A program made the translations under genes and the position numbers. From Shewanella benthica (GTDB lineage Bacteria; Pseudomonadota; Gammaproteobacteria; Enterobacterales; Shewanellaceae), in contig JAKVHY010000031.1 in assembly GCA_023284085.1 (NCBI GenBank), forward strand, positions 16,045-80,044: 64,000 nt of DNA, given 5' to 3'. Below the pieces are notes generated by a model. It worked only from the letters and a program-made list of their open reading frames with translations. It had not been told where the DNA came from and did no database searches. Positions 27,982 to 37,394 of the stretch are shown here, piece after piece. Within the stretch, counting starts at the first letter, position 1. The number at the start of each line of letters is the position of its first letter.

Positions 27982-29336
27982 CACGTCCCCTCGACTCGGT
28001 TAGCATTTATCTTGCTGAGTGTCTCAGCTGTAGTTAGTGCGTCATGATAGGGACAGCATTGATGCTTGATATGTGTCTCAAAATCTTGCCTGAAATATTT
28101 AAGGGCACTTTGTAACGGTTCGACCGCGCCAGGGGCGAGTGCGCAAAAGGTGTTGCCGGGCGCGGCGAAGTCGCACAGCTCCTCCAGCTGCTCGATGTCC
28201 TTGAGTTCACCTTGTCCTCCCTCAATTTTTTCGAGTAAGGAAACGGCCCATGGCAGACCATCTCTGCAAGGTGTGCACCAGCCACAGGACTCCTGAGCGA
28301 AGAAGCGCACCAGGTTGAGCACCATAGAGATGGGGCAATATTGATCGTCCAAGATGATGATGGTACCTGTGCCCATGCGGCTGCCTAACTTGCCTATTTC
28401 GTCGTAATCCATGAGAGCATCTAAGTGCTCTTCGAGGAGGAAATCAGTGGAACCGCCGCCGGGAAGGAAGCCCTTGAGCCGGTAACCATCGCACATGCCG
28501 CCAGCATGGTGCTCGATGATCTCTCTGATGGATGTGCCCATGGGGAGTTCCCACAGTCCAGGACGTTTGACTCTGCCGCTGACGCCGAAGATTTTAGTGC
28601 CCGCGTCTTGTCCCTTGCCGAGCGCTTTAAACCAGTCACTACCGAAATTGATGATGTGAGGCAGATTACAAAATGTCTCAACATTGTTGACTATGGTAGG
28701 TTTTCCCCAAAGACCGGCAACTTGAGGGAAGGGGGGCTTAGCCCTGGGCGTCGCACGCTTGCCCTCCATGGCGTTGATCAATGCGGTTTCCTCGCCGCAG
28801 ATATAACGCCCGGCGCTGGAATGGATATGAATATCGAAGTTAAAGGCTTGTCCTTGAATGCCTCGCCCTAAGATGTCCCGGCCGAGCAACTGGTGCCGCT
28901 TACATTCCTCTATCGCCTGCTGCAGTCGCTCCTCGGCGAGATAGTAGTCACCTCGAAGGAAAATGTAGCCTTGAGTCGCCCCTAAGGTTAACCCGCCAAT
29001 GAGCAGGCCTTCGATGATCTGGTGTGGAGTCTGCTCAAGCAGCCAGCGGTCTTTAAATGCACCAGGCTCCATCTCATCGGCGTTGACTATCAAGTATTTT
29101 TCCGTAGGCGCATCTGCTCCGCGAGGGACAAAGCTCCACTTGAGTCCCGTTGGGAAGCCGGCTCCACCGCGTCCCCTCAGGTTTGATTGTTTGATGGTGC
29201 CCAGCAGCTCATCTGAACTCATCTCCATAGCCCGGGTTAATCCATCGTATCCGCCATGACTCTGGTACTCAGACAGTTGCCAGCAATTAGCTTTATCGGT
29301 AATGAAACGAGTCAAGGGATTGAGAGGAGAGGTCAT
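27981..29336 (-). CDS. nuoF: NADH-quinone oxidoreductase subunit F
   Basis: NuoF binds NADH and FMN and holds cluster N3. The 451 residues show the nucleotide-binding glycine-rich segment (NLRGRGGAGFPTGLKWSF), the FMN region (GAGRYICGEETALINAMEG-like, here SSAGRYICGEETALIN), an SLBB domain and the N3 cysteines (ESCGWCTPCRDG and a later C in NTFCALA). It overlaps nuoE by 4 bases and ends against nuoG. Confidence 0.97.
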   Translation of the reverse strand: MTSPLNPLTRFITDKANCWQLSEYQSHGGYDGLTRAMEMSSDELLGTIKQSNLRGRGGAGFPTGLKWSFVPRGADAPTEKYLIVNADEMEPGAFKDRWLLEQTPHQIIEGLLIGGLTLGATQGYIFLRGDYYLAEERLQQAIEECKRHQLLGRDILGRGIQGQAFNFDIHIHSSAGRYICGEETALINAMEGKRATPRAKPPFPQVAGLWGKPTIVNNVETFCNLPHIINFGSDWFKALGKGQDAGTKIFGVSGRVKRPGLWELPMGTSIREIIEHHAGGMCDGYRLKGFLPGGGSTDFLLEEHLDALMDYDEIGKLGSRMGTGTIIILDDQYCPISMVLNLVRFFAQESCGWCTPCRDGLPWAVSLLEKIEGGQGELKDIEQLEELCDFAAPGNTFCALAPGAVEPLQSALKYFRQDFETHIKHQCCPYHDALTTAETLSKINANRVEGT

Positions 29337-30070
29337 TTTTTATGTCCCTCAAGTTCACCGATTAACTGAGCTATTTTACTCACGGTTAGGTGCGGGTAGA
29401 CTTGCTTTGACGCGATCATTACCGGGGCTTTATCACATGCCCCCAGGCAAGGAAGAGGAATTAGGGTGAAGCGGTTATCCGGCGTCGTTTCGCCGGGGTT
29501 AATCTGTAATTTCTGGCTAATGGCTGCGCGAACTTCGACTCCGCCCATCAAGTCGCAACTGATACCATCACAGGGGTGCAGCACTATCTCGCCAACGGCT
29601 TGCCTAAATATCAGGTTATAGAAGGTGGCGACAGAATCTAGATCTGCAACGGAGACATGAATATAAGCGGACAGCAGAGATAAACTGGCATCGCTCACCC
29701 AGCCTCTTTGTTTTTGAATCACCTTGAGTGCATCGATGGAGACTGCTGCCGGATATGGGGCCGATGCCAGCAGCTTATCGAGCTGCTTGGTTTCACATGG
29801 ACTCAGTTGGGATGAATCATCAGCAGCTTGCCTATCTTCAACCTTGGCTAAAGTCGCTGCAGTCTCTGCGCTGGGTGTTAGCCTCGACTCAGCCAGTGTG
29901 CTACGGACTGGAAACTCATCTTGAGTATGGATCTTGTCTGGTGTGGTGAATGTAGCTTGTGCGTGATTGCCCGCCTGATCATCGGTTGAAGCATCGCCGT
30001 TAGAGGGAAGGTCACCGGACATGACTTCCTGAATGGAGATCCTCAATAGCTGCTCATAATTGTGTGTCAT
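29333..30070 (-). CDS. nuoE: NADH-quinone oxidoreductase subunit E with N-terminal extension
   Basis: The C-terminal 150 residues are the thioredoxin-like NuoE domain with the 2Fe-2S cluster N1a ligands CDGISC and CLGAC. The N-terminal 90 residues or so are polar and low in complexity (Asp, Ser, Thr, Ala-rich), so the product is 245 residues against about 166 in E. coli. The start at 30070 is supported by AGGGG five bases upstream and its position eight bases after nuoCD. The extension is probably disordered. Confidence 0.95.
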   Translation of the reverse strand: MTHNYEQLLRISIQEVMSGDLPSNGDASTDDQAGNHAQATFTTPDKIHTQDEFPVRSTLAESRLTPSAETAATLAKVEDRQAADDSSQLSPCETKQLDKLLASAPYPAAVSIDALKVIQKQRGWVSDASLSLLSAYIHVSVADLDSVATFYNLIFRQAVGEIVLHPCDGISCDLMGGVEVRAAISQKLQINPGETTPDNRFTLIPLPCLGACDKAPVMIASKQVYPHLTVSKIAQLIGELEGHKK

Positions 30071-30078
30071 ATCAGCCC

Positions 30079-31869
30079 CTACCTATCCACGTCGGCCATA
30101 ACAAAATCGATACTGGCTAAGATCACAATCAAGTCGGCCACCATTAGCCCCTTTGCCAAGGTCGGGATCATCTGCAAATGGGGAAAAGATGGGGTGCGGA
30201 TCCGAGTTCGATAACTTGAGCTGGTACCGTCCGATATCAAGGTGTAAGCGTTGATTCCTTTAGTGGCTTCGACGGCGAAACTTGACTCACCCTTGGGCAT
30301 CACACCTCCCCAACTCACATTCATAAAGTGTTGGATCAGGGTTTCGATATCTTGCTTGCTCCTGTCGCTTCTTGGAGGAGTGGTTAATGGGTGGTCTGCC
30401 TTATAATTCCCCTGTGGCATATGGTCTATGCATTGTTGGATGATCTTTATGCTTTGTCTCATCTCATCGACTCTGAGCTGGCATCTGTCATAGGCATCGC
30501 CATTGTGGGCCGTTGGAATATCGAACTGATAGTTTTCATAGCCTGAGTAGGGGCGGGATTTTCGCAGATCCCACTCGAGACCCGTGGCTCTTATGCCCAC
30601 GCCGGAAATGTTCCATTCGAGGGCCTGCTGGGTGTCATACTTGCCTATGCCCACGGCGCGATTTTTGAGTATGCTGTTTTGCATCACCATGACTTCGTAT
30701 TCATCGAGTTTGGCCGGGAAGTAATCGACGAACTCCTGCATCATGATATGCCAGCCCTGAGGCAGGTCTTGGGCCACACCACCGATCCGAAACCAGCTTG
30801 GGTGCATGCGAGCACCTGTGATGGCCTCTATGATGCTGAACAGTTTTTCTCGGTCGATAAACAGATAAAAGATGGGAGAGAGCTGACCGACATCTTGGGC
30901 AAACGTGCCGAAGAACAGCATATGACTCAAGATGCGAAAGCACTCGGCCAACATGACCCGGATGCACTCGACCCGCTCAGATACTCGAATATCAGCCAAT
31001 TGTTCTATGGCCAAGATATAGGGGAAGTTATTCATCACCCCACCTAAATAATCAATTCTGTCGGTGTAGGGGATAAAGCCATGCCAGGTCTGGCGCTCCG
31101 CTATCTTTTCAGCGCCTCTATGGTGGTAACCGATATCGGGTACCGAATTTATAATCTGCTCGCCATCGAGTTGCAGCGCGATTCTAAATACCCCGTGTAC
31201 GCTGGGATGGTTCGGGCCCAGATTGAGAAACAGGTAATCATTATCACCGCTGCTTTCATCCATGCCCCACTCTTTAGGATTGAATCTCAGTGCATCTTGC
31301 TCTCTGGCAAGCTTGTCATCATCCAGAGTGAATGGCTCTGCCTCGGTGGCGCGGCAGGGAAACTCTTTGCGCAAGGGGTGGCCCTGATAGGTCGGCGGTA
31401 ACAGAATACGGCACAGGTTAGGGTGTGCATCGAATACGATACCGAACAGATCCCAGGCTTCACGCTCATACCAGTTTGCCGAGGGCCAGATTGAAGTGAT
31501 ACTGGCTTGATGTTCATTATCCTCAAGCGCGACCTTAAGGCGAATATCTTGGTTTCTTGCTATGGACAGGACTTGATATACCAAGGTGAAGTCTTTCGCC
31601 GGCAGCAACGCTTTATCTAATCTAAGACGCTCGTCTACGGCATAGAGGTCGAACAAAAAATTGAACGGTTCGGGAATCGATTTGAGCAGGCTTAAGGCGG
31701 GAATAACTTGATGTTTATCTATCCAGAGGGTGAGAATATTGTCCGCCGTCTTCTGCTCAATGGCTTCGTCTCCAAGGAGTTGCTCTAATTCAGGGATCAT
31801 GGCTAATGTCAGCCCCAGTTTGAGAGACCATGTGGGTATTGCTGACATCTCCTTCGTCATGATAGTCAT
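30079..31869 (-). CDS. nuoCD: NADH-quinone oxidoreductase fused subunit C/D
   Basis: This 596-residue protein joins the 30-kDa (NuoC, about residues 1-190) and 49-kDa (NuoD, about 210-596) subunits, the fusion known from E. coli. NuoC motif ANWYEREAWDLFGIVFDAHPNL and NuoD motifs LNLGPNHPSVHGVFRI and the C-terminal ASIDFVMADVDR are clear. NuoD forms part of the quinone pocket with NuoB and NuoH. AGGG lies seven bases before ATG 31869, two bases after the nuoB stop. Confidence 0.97.
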   Translation of the reverse strand: MTIMTKEMSAIPTWSLKLGLTLAMIPELEQLLGDEAIEQKTADNILTLWIDKHQVIPALSLLKSIPEPFNFLFDLYAVDERLRLDKALLPAKDFTLVYQVLSIARNQDIRLKVALEDNEHQASITSIWPSANWYEREAWDLFGIVFDAHPNLCRILLPPTYQGHPLRKEFPCRATEAEPFTLDDDKLAREQDALRFNPKEWGMDESSGDNDYLFLNLGPNHPSVHGVFRIALQLDGEQIINSVPDIGYHHRGAEKIAERQTWHGFIPYTDRIDYLGGVMNNFPYILAIEQLADIRVSERVECIRVMLAECFRILSHMLFFGTFAQDVGQLSPIFYLFIDREKLFSIIEAITGARMHPSWFRIGGVAQDLPQGWHIMMQEFVDYFPAKLDEYEVMVMQNSILKNRAVGIGKYDTQQALEWNISGVGIRATGLEWDLRKSRPYSGYENYQFDIPTAHNGDAYDRCQLRVDEMRQSIKIIQQCIDHMPQGNYKADHPLTTPPRSDRSKQDIETLIQHFMNVSWGGVMPKGESSFAVEATKGINAYTLISDGTSSSYRTRIRTPSFPHLQMIPTLAKGLMVADLIVILASIDFVMADVDR

Positions 31870-31871
31870 CT

Positions 31872-32528
31872 TTAAACCCTGTCTGGCGGCGTGAGTTTAT
31901 CGCTAGCGACTCTTGAGGCATGTTTTTCATCTCTCAGGTTACGGCAGGCAAAGGATTCTATCTCTTGTGGGGTGATGACGCGATTGAGTGGTCTTCTCTG
32001 TCTGGGGGAGCCATTCTTGATGGCCTCTTGCAGCAGGGTTAGTCCATACATCAGGGCTTCAGGTCTGGGCGGGCAACCCGGAACATAAAGGTCTATGGGC
32101 AGGAACTTATCTGCGCCCTGGACCACGCTATAGACATCATACATGCCGCCGGAATTGGCACATGAGCCCATGCTGATCACCCACTTGGGCTCCAACATCT
32201 GATCATAAAGGTGCTTGATCACCGGGGCCATCTTAAGAAATACAGTACCTGAGATGACGATAAGATCGGCCTCTCTTGGCGTCGCGCGTATGACTTCTGA
32301 GCCAAAGCGGGCGATGTCATGACGACTGGTGAAAGAGGTGGCCATCTCGACGTAGCAGCAAGATAAGCCGAAATTAAACGGCCATAGGGAGTTGCTTCTT
32401 CCCCAGGCGACTAGGTCTTCTAAGCGGGTGACTAACAGGTTCTTCTCTACCACCTCTTGCATGCTCATCGAGGCGGTTGGGATCGACTGAGTGTCGTCAA
32501 GGTTAGGTTTTGTCAGTTGCCATCGCAT
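31872..32528 (-). CDS. nuoB: NADH-quinone oxidoreductase subunit B
   Basis: NuoB carries cluster N2, the last electron donor to quinone. The 218-residue product has the cysteine motifs GLSCCYVEMA, ISMGSCANSGGMYD and YVPGCPPRPEAL. I use ATG 32528, which shares one base with the nuoA stop (TGATG) and has GAGGGG upstream; a TTG at 32558 would give 228 residues inside nuoA and is less likely. Confidence 0.96.
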   Translation of the reverse strand: MRWQLTKPNLDDTQSIPTASMSMQEVVEKNLLVTRLEDLVAWGRSNSLWPFNFGLSCCYVEMATSFTSRHDIARFGSEVIRATPREADLIVISGTVFLKMAPVIKHLYDQMLEPKWVISMGSCANSGGMYDVYSVVQGADKFLPIDLYVPGCPPRPEALMYGLTLLQEAIKNGSPRQRRPLNRVITPQEIESFACRNLRDEKHASRVASDKLTPPDRV

Positions 32529-32899
32529 CAAGAATCCCCCTCTTTGCGAATGCCCCAATCGAAGGCGCCTTGTTTGATCTCATAAATCAAGGCAATGAGC
32601 AGGGCTAAGATAAACAAACTGGCTGTGAATAGGCCAGGCCAACTTGTTTCTACCACCACCAGAGACCAGAGGTAGAGAAATACCGCTTCGATGTCGAAAA
32701 TCACGAAGGAGATGGCGATTAAGAAATAGTTCACGTTCCAGCGAATATTGGTATCGCCGACGGGGACTATGCCGGATTCATAGGGGTAGGCGTTGGTTCT
32801 CTTATGACCTCTGGGGTTTAAGGCATGCGACACAATAATCATCGTCATGGTGACTATGATTATCGCGAAAACATAGAAAATAAAACTCGCAGATAGCAT
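32528..32899 (-). CDS. nuoA: NADH-quinone oxidoreductase subunit A
   Basis: The first gene of the nuo operon. The 123-residue product has three membrane helices and the conserved loop YPYESGIVPVGDTNIRWNV followed by FDIEAVFLYLW. It is slightly shorter than E. coli NuoA (147) at the termini. The operon promoter should lie in the gap 32900-33110, where I could not assign a specific box. Confidence 0.95.
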   Translation of the reverse strand: MLSASFIFYVFAIIIVTMTMIIVSHALNPRGHKRTNAYPYESGIVPVGDTNIRWNVNYFLIAISFVIFDIEAVFLYLWSLVVVETSWPGLFTASLFILALLIALIYEIKQGAFDWGIRKEGDS

Positions 32900-33110
32900 A
32901 ACTCAGCGCCTTATTCTTTGTTTCTTATCCCAAAAAAACTTAATTCTATAGCTCATGCTCTAGTTGTGATAAAGCATAGTCCAAAAAAAAGAGTTCAAAA
33001 AAATGAGTTGAAAATATTACATTTTTATTCTTATGAGTGGCTTGTGTTCGCAAGCTTGACGGTATGATGAGCTAAGCTTTCATCCGGACAGGTATAAACA
33101 TGAGTACGAG

Positions 33111-33542
33111 CTAAACCAAACGGGTATGTCCACGTTCATACATGGCTCTTAAATGGTCGTCTATGGCCTTTAATACCGCTGAGCGATTAATGACGCCGAT
33201 TAATTTATCTTCATCATCGACGATAGGGTAAATCTTGGGTTTGTGATGGGTCATTTGTTGCGCTAGATCTAAGACCGATGCCTCCTTCTTTACCGTAAGC
33301 GGATCGCCATGCATCACATCTCCAACGTCACAGTGGTTCTCGTTGAGGTAAGTGGCTTCAAGCATCTTGATTAAGCAGTCTTGCTCAGATAAAAAACCTA
33401 TGACCTTCCTATTTTCATCGATGACGGGTCCACCAATCTGTTGGTTATGCAGGAAGAGTTCTACGGCCTCTGCAATTGGCATGTGTGCTGTAAATGTAAC
33501 TGGACGTCTATTCATGTAGTCAGCAATTTTAATCGACTCCAT
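33111..33542 (-). CDS. CBS-domain-pair protein
   Basis: The 143-residue protein is two CBS domains in tandem (about residues 8-60 and 72-125) with no other domain. Motifs GGPVIDENRKVIGFLSEQD and YPIVDDEDKLIGVINRSAV mark the two halves. Stand-alone CBS pairs usually bind adenine nucleotides and regulate partners; the partner here is not known. The start at 33542 (MESIKIADYM) has GGGAG six bases upstream, against a longer frame to 33629. It is transcribed alone, divergent from the TetR gene. Confidence 0.88.
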   Translation of the reverse strand: MESIKIADYMNRRPVTFTAHMPIAEAVELFLHNQQIGGPVIDENRKVIGFLSEQDCLIKMLEATYLNENHCDVGDVMHGDPLTVKKEASVLDLAQQMTHHKPKIYPIVDDEDKLIGVINRSAVLKAIDDHLRAMYERGHTRLV

Positions 33543-33827
33543 AGCTCGCTCCCTTATTGCAACTGAGTGGTCCTGTCTGTCATATTGAGTTAGATAAATG
33601 TTAAATCTATATGTGTACTGCTTAAGCATCTGAATGATGCGCTATTGATATAAGATTAGACGGAATTCCTTGTTTTGTTAGATAAACAAAAAAAAAGAAT
33701 TAAAAACCAATACTCACGCATTTTTTATAGTGACTCAAATTGCTAAAATTGAAAATGTTGAACTTAGTGACTAATTTCTTGAGTAAAACTGATATTTTAG
33801 ACTGACTAGAGAACCAAGGGATTGAAT

Positions 33828-34520
33828 ATGACTTATCCATTAACTTATGTGGGGCGTCAAACAAGCCGAAGTGACGGCGAGGCGAGGCGGCTGATTATTT
33901 TAGAAGCCACCCTAAGGCTTATCGTTAGAGAGGGGATCCGTGGGGTTCGCCATCGCGCCGTGGCGAAAGAAGCCGATGTGCCTTTAGCATCTACGACCTA
34001 TTACTTCAAAGACATCAAAGATCTTATCAGTGATTCTCTGACCTATTTTGCCGAAAAAACCTTATGGATGAATAGGGAGTTGGAAGCGCGTAGTTTCGAG
34101 TTACTCAAACAGCTTAGCAGCGCGAGCCAGGGAGCCGACGAAGACGCACTTAACCCTCGCGAGTACACTGAGCTATTAGTGAGTAATTTAACGCAATTTA
34201 TCTGTACCCATATCCGAGAACAAGTGTCCTGCAGAGACGATCGTATATTGGAGGTGGCTTTTCATGAGGAAGCGCTGAGGAACAAACAACTGGCTAGTGC
34301 GATAAAGCGCTTAGATGAATCTTTACTGTCGACCATTCAAGGTTTTTTTGCGCAGCTGGCTTCGAGCAACTCGTTGGCGGATGCCTACCAAATATTAGGC
34401 TTGATAAAGCTGCTCGAATACCAATCTATTGTTCGAGACGATAATGGTGAGTCGGGGCCCGAGTTTGAAACAATAATCAGCTCGACGGTTCGAAATATTA
34501 TCAGAGGTATTCTTGCGTAA
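33828..34520 (+). CDS. TetR-family transcriptional regulator
   Basis: The 230-residue protein has the TetR helix-turn-helix at about residues 20-66 (ATLRLIVREGIRGVRHRAVAKEADVPLASTTYYFKDIKDLI) in its usual form, then an all-helical ligand domain without recognisable specificity. Start ATG 33828 has AAGGG seven bases upstream; a TTG two codons earlier is unlikely. Its target is not evident. It converges on cysK and shares a bidirectional terminator with it. Confidence 0.88.
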   Translation: MTYPLTYVGRQTSRSDGEARRLIILEATLRLIVREGIRGVRHRAVAKEADVPLASTTYYFKDIKDLISDSLTYFAEKTLWMNRELEARSFELLKQLSSASQGADEDALNPREYTELLVSNLTQFICTHIREQVSCRDDRILEVAFHEEALRNKQLASAIKRLDESLLSTIQGFFAQLASSNSLADAYQILGLIKLLEYQSIVRDDNGESGPEFETIISSTVRNIIRGILA

Positions 34521-34531
34521 TTGGCAGGCAT

Positions 34532-34561
34532 AAAAAAACCGGATATCAGATCCGGTTTTTT
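34532..34561. terminator. Bidirectional terminator between tetR-type gene and cysK
   Basis: AAAAAAACCGGAT, a 5-base loop, then ATCCGGTTTTTT. It serves both convergent genes. Confidence 0.9.
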
Positions 34562-34581
34562 AATTCGAGTGTCAGTGTCGC

Positions 34582-35550
34582 TTACTGAACGTTTTCAGCG
34601 TCAGAGAATTCACCCTGGAATAAGGCTGAAGAGAGATAACGCTCGGCAGCAGAGGGCAAAATCACGACTATGGTCTTGCCTTCAAATTCAGGAAGCTCGG
34701 CAATGCGATTCGCAGCGACTACTGCAGCACCGGATGAGATCCCCACTAAGATGCCTTCCTCTTTCATCAAACGTTGAGCCATTTCGATTGACTCTTCGTT
34801 CGTCACAGCTTCGACGCGGTCGATCATTTCCAGATCTAAGTTACCAGGAATGAAACCGGCACCGATACCTTGGATCTTATGTGGTCCAGGTTGTACTGGT
34901 TGACCCGCAAGGGTCTGGGCGATAACCGGTGAATCTGTCGGCTCGACAGCGACAGAGGTGATGGCCTTACCCTTAGTATTCTTAATATAACGGCTCACAC
35001 CAGTGATAGTACCACCGGTACCCACCCCCGCAACGAGAACATCGATTTCACCATCGGTGTCGTTCCAGATCTCAGGACCCGTTGTTTTCTCATGGATCTC
35101 CGGGTTAGCCGGGTTATTAAATTGCTGCAGTAATACATATTTTTCAGGAGCAGATTGGCGAATTTCTTCGGCCTTGTCGATAGCCCCCTTCATGCCTTTA
35201 GCACCATCGGTAAGCACTAAATTAGCCCCCAAAGCTTTTAGCAGCTTACGGCGCTCCAGGCTCATGGTATTTGGCATGGTTAGAGTCAGTTTATATCCGC
35301 GAGCGGCAGCAACATAAGCCAGAGAGATACCCGTATTGCCCGATGTTGGCTCAATCAACTCTTTACCTTGAGTCAGCAAACCTTTCTTCTCAGCATCCCA
35401 AATCATATTTGCACCGATGCGACACTTAACGCTAAAGCTTGGGTTTCTGGCTTCTATTTTGGCTAAAACATTGCCTTTACTCACACGTTTAAGGCGAACA
35501 AGAGGGGTGTTACCTATGGTATAAGAATTGTCTTCGAAAATTTTGCTCAT
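34582..35550 (-). CDS. cysK: Cysteine synthase A (O-acetylserine sulfhydrylase)
   Basis: A PLP enzyme that makes cysteine from O-acetylserine and sulfide. The 322 residues carry the PLP lysine motif NPSFSVKCRIGANMIWDAEK, the substrate loop PTSGNTGISLAYVA and the phosphate-binding GTGGTITG. The C-terminus ends in a short acidic tail (FSDAENVQ). I use ATG 35550 (MSKIFEDNSY), with AAGGAG about ten bases upstream. The frame could extend 18 codons further but without family support. Confidence 0.96.
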   Translation of the reverse strand: MSKIFEDNSYTIGNTPLVRLKRVSKGNVLAKIEARNPSFSVKCRIGANMIWDAEKKGLLTQGKELIEPTSGNTGISLAYVAAARGYKLTLTMPNTMSLERRKLLKALGANLVLTDGAKGMKGAIDKAEEIRQSAPEKYVLLQQFNNPANPEIHEKTTGPEIWNDTDGEIDVLVAGVGTGGTITGVSRYIKNTKGKAITSVAVEPTDSPVIAQTLAGQPVQPGPHKIQGIGAGFIPGNLDLEMIDRVEAVTNEESIEMAQRLMKEEGILVGISSGAAVVAANRIAELPEFEGKTIVVILPSAAERYLSSALFQGEFSDAENVQ

Positions 35551-35853
35551 TGGTTGCTTACTCCTTTGAATATTCAAGCTAATCATAATCGCCTTTAGCG
35601 GCAATAGAAGTGATAGTTTGTTCTTCGTTATTCCATTTTGTTATTAAACATCTCGTATCTAGTATTAAACCTTGAGTTAGATGATGGTTAAAAGTGTTAA
35701 CCTATTGTATGTATAATTGATTCCAGCTTATATCTGGCGCCAATCTTAGATGTTTAATATAGAGGTATTTACCTAGCTTTGGCATAAAACATTTGCTCAC
35801 ATTGGCATAAGTTTACCTGTGTAGAAACTAAAAAATAATAACAACGGATAGCT

Positions 35854-37104
35854 ATGACAAGTACAACTCCCGAGAAAAAATCTGCATATGCCTCACAAAT
35901 GGCTGCTAAAACCGATCCCAAATCAATCGTCACTCCTTTTGCCTTCGAGATTGCACCTCAGGTACTGTATACCCCGTTAGCGACTCCGATGAAGCGTGGC
36001 TTGGCCATGTTAGTCGATGGCTTGTTGATCTCGGTGCTCGCAGAGCAGGCGGGCTGGGTGTTTATCCTATTCGTTGGTTTGACCCTGCTGATCCAGAGAA
36101 AGAGCCGCGAGCTGGGAAAAATCTTTAAATGGGGCCTGTATATTTCCATGTTGGTGATGATGCTTTGGGTGACGATAGGGGACTTCTTCTCTGGTGCTGA
36201 TAATTCTGATAGTGAGCCAGGAATATCCGATACGCCTATGACAATTGCAGCTGTAGGTCGGCTTATTGGTTATGTGCCCCATATTATTCGTTTTAGCAGT
36301 TGTTTAACGTTAGATTGCGCCGAAACAGAGCTAAATGAATTAGTGCCTGCACTTCGATCATCACAATTGCCAATTTCTGAGCAAGCCTCGATAATCAATA
36401 ATGCCATAGATGACATAGCCTTATCGAATGTCGACAAGGCAAAACTTAAGCTGGGAATAGCACAAGACCTGGCCGAATTGGATGAGTTATACAGGCTAGA
36501 GAAAGATAAGCTAAATGAGTCTAGTGTCACTAAGGCGGCTGAATTAGTACCACCACAGGGAGCAGAACAATCCGGCGCAGAGGAAGTCCTAACCAATGCT
36601 CGGGTGTTACAAGAGCCGAACCTAGCTGAGGAGACCCAAGAATTGCATGAGTTTAGCCAATCGAATGAGATGAGCCACTTACAGGAATTAGACAAAGAAG
36701 ATGATGAGGCAGACGACTACAGTTTAATTTCCTGGACCAAGGGGATACTCAATGACTTGGGGTTGGGCTTTGGTTGGGCTGCTTTTTACTTCACCGTATT
36801 CACAGCCTGGTTTGACGGACAAACTTTGGGCAAGAAGCTGCTGAGGATCAGAGTCATTCAACTCGATGGAACTAAACTCTCTCTATGGGATTCATTCGGT
36901 CGTTATGGTGGTTATGGTGCTGGATTTGCGACCGGGCTACTCGGATTTCTACAAATATTTTGGGACGCCAATAGGCAGGCAATACAAGATAAAATTTCGG
37001 CAACGGTGGTGATTGATCTCAATAGGGCAAAACAAAACATGATCGATGATAGTGAGTCATTCAGTGATTCAATCTCGATAGAAGCTGCTAAAAACACTCA
37101 ATAA
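35854..37104 (+). CDS. RDD-family membrane protein with a large central insert
   Basis: The 416-residue protein has an RDD domain split in two. The first part (about residues 45-110) has ATPMKRGLAMLVDGLLISVLA and two membrane segments; the second (about 295-390) has WFDGQTLGKKLLRIRVIQLDGTKLSLWDSFGRY and QAIQDKISATVVI. Between them lie about 185 residues of soluble, helical, acidic sequence that contains ELDELYRLEKDKL and a Glu-rich stretch. RDD proteins are thought to act in transport or ion exchange, but their roles are mostly unknown. It is a single gene. Confidence 0.82.
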   Translation: MTSTTPEKKSAYASQMAAKTDPKSIVTPFAFEIAPQVLYTPLATPMKRGLAMLVDGLLISVLAEQAGWVFILFVGLTLLIQRKSRELGKIFKWGLYISMLVMMLWVTIGDFFSGADNSDSEPGISDTPMTIAAVGRLIGYVPHIIRFSSCLTLDCAETELNELVPALRSSQLPISEQASIINNAIDDIALSNVDKAKLKLGIAQDLAELDELYRLEKDKLNESSVTKAAELVPPQGAEQSGAEEVLTNARVLQEPNLAEETQELHEFSQSNEMSHLQELDKEDDEADDYSLISWTKGILNDLGLGFGWAAFYFTVFTAWFDGQTLGKKLLRIRVIQLDGTKLSLWDSFGRYGGYGAGFATGLLGFLQIFWDANRQAIQDKISATVVIDLNRAKQNMIDDSESFSDSISIEAAKNTQ

Positions 37105-37394
37105 TTACCGGTACTGGTCGATAAGGCATCGCTTGTACAAACTTATCGATACGGTCAGGTAAATCTTTTGTGGCAAGTAGAGCTAAAGTGCTACCTTTAA
37201 TGGATGCAACAACACATATTTGGCTCGATAAGTGTTTTGCTTAGTGCGGCGATGTTGCAGAGACCGGATAGTCGATATAAAAGAGAAAGGAATCCCTTGC
37301 CAGAAACACCTTCATCGAAAAAAGATAAGGTCCGATACCTCTTCGGTGAGTCGGTCGATTCTAAAAGAATAAATTGTCAGTATAGGAGAAGAGA

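Noticed and set aside
28425..28871. 148-codon plus-strand frame antisense to nuoF
   Set aside because: A shadow of the conserved nuoF coding sequence with no features of its own.
34521..34853. 110-codon plus-strand frame over the cysK 3' end
   Set aside because: It is antisense to a well-supported cysK and begins in the shared terminator.
37118..37149. TCGATAAG...CTTATCGA dyad upstream of the GGDEF gene
   Set aside because: An 8-bp arm with a 16-base loop and no U-tract is weak, and no regulator is implied.
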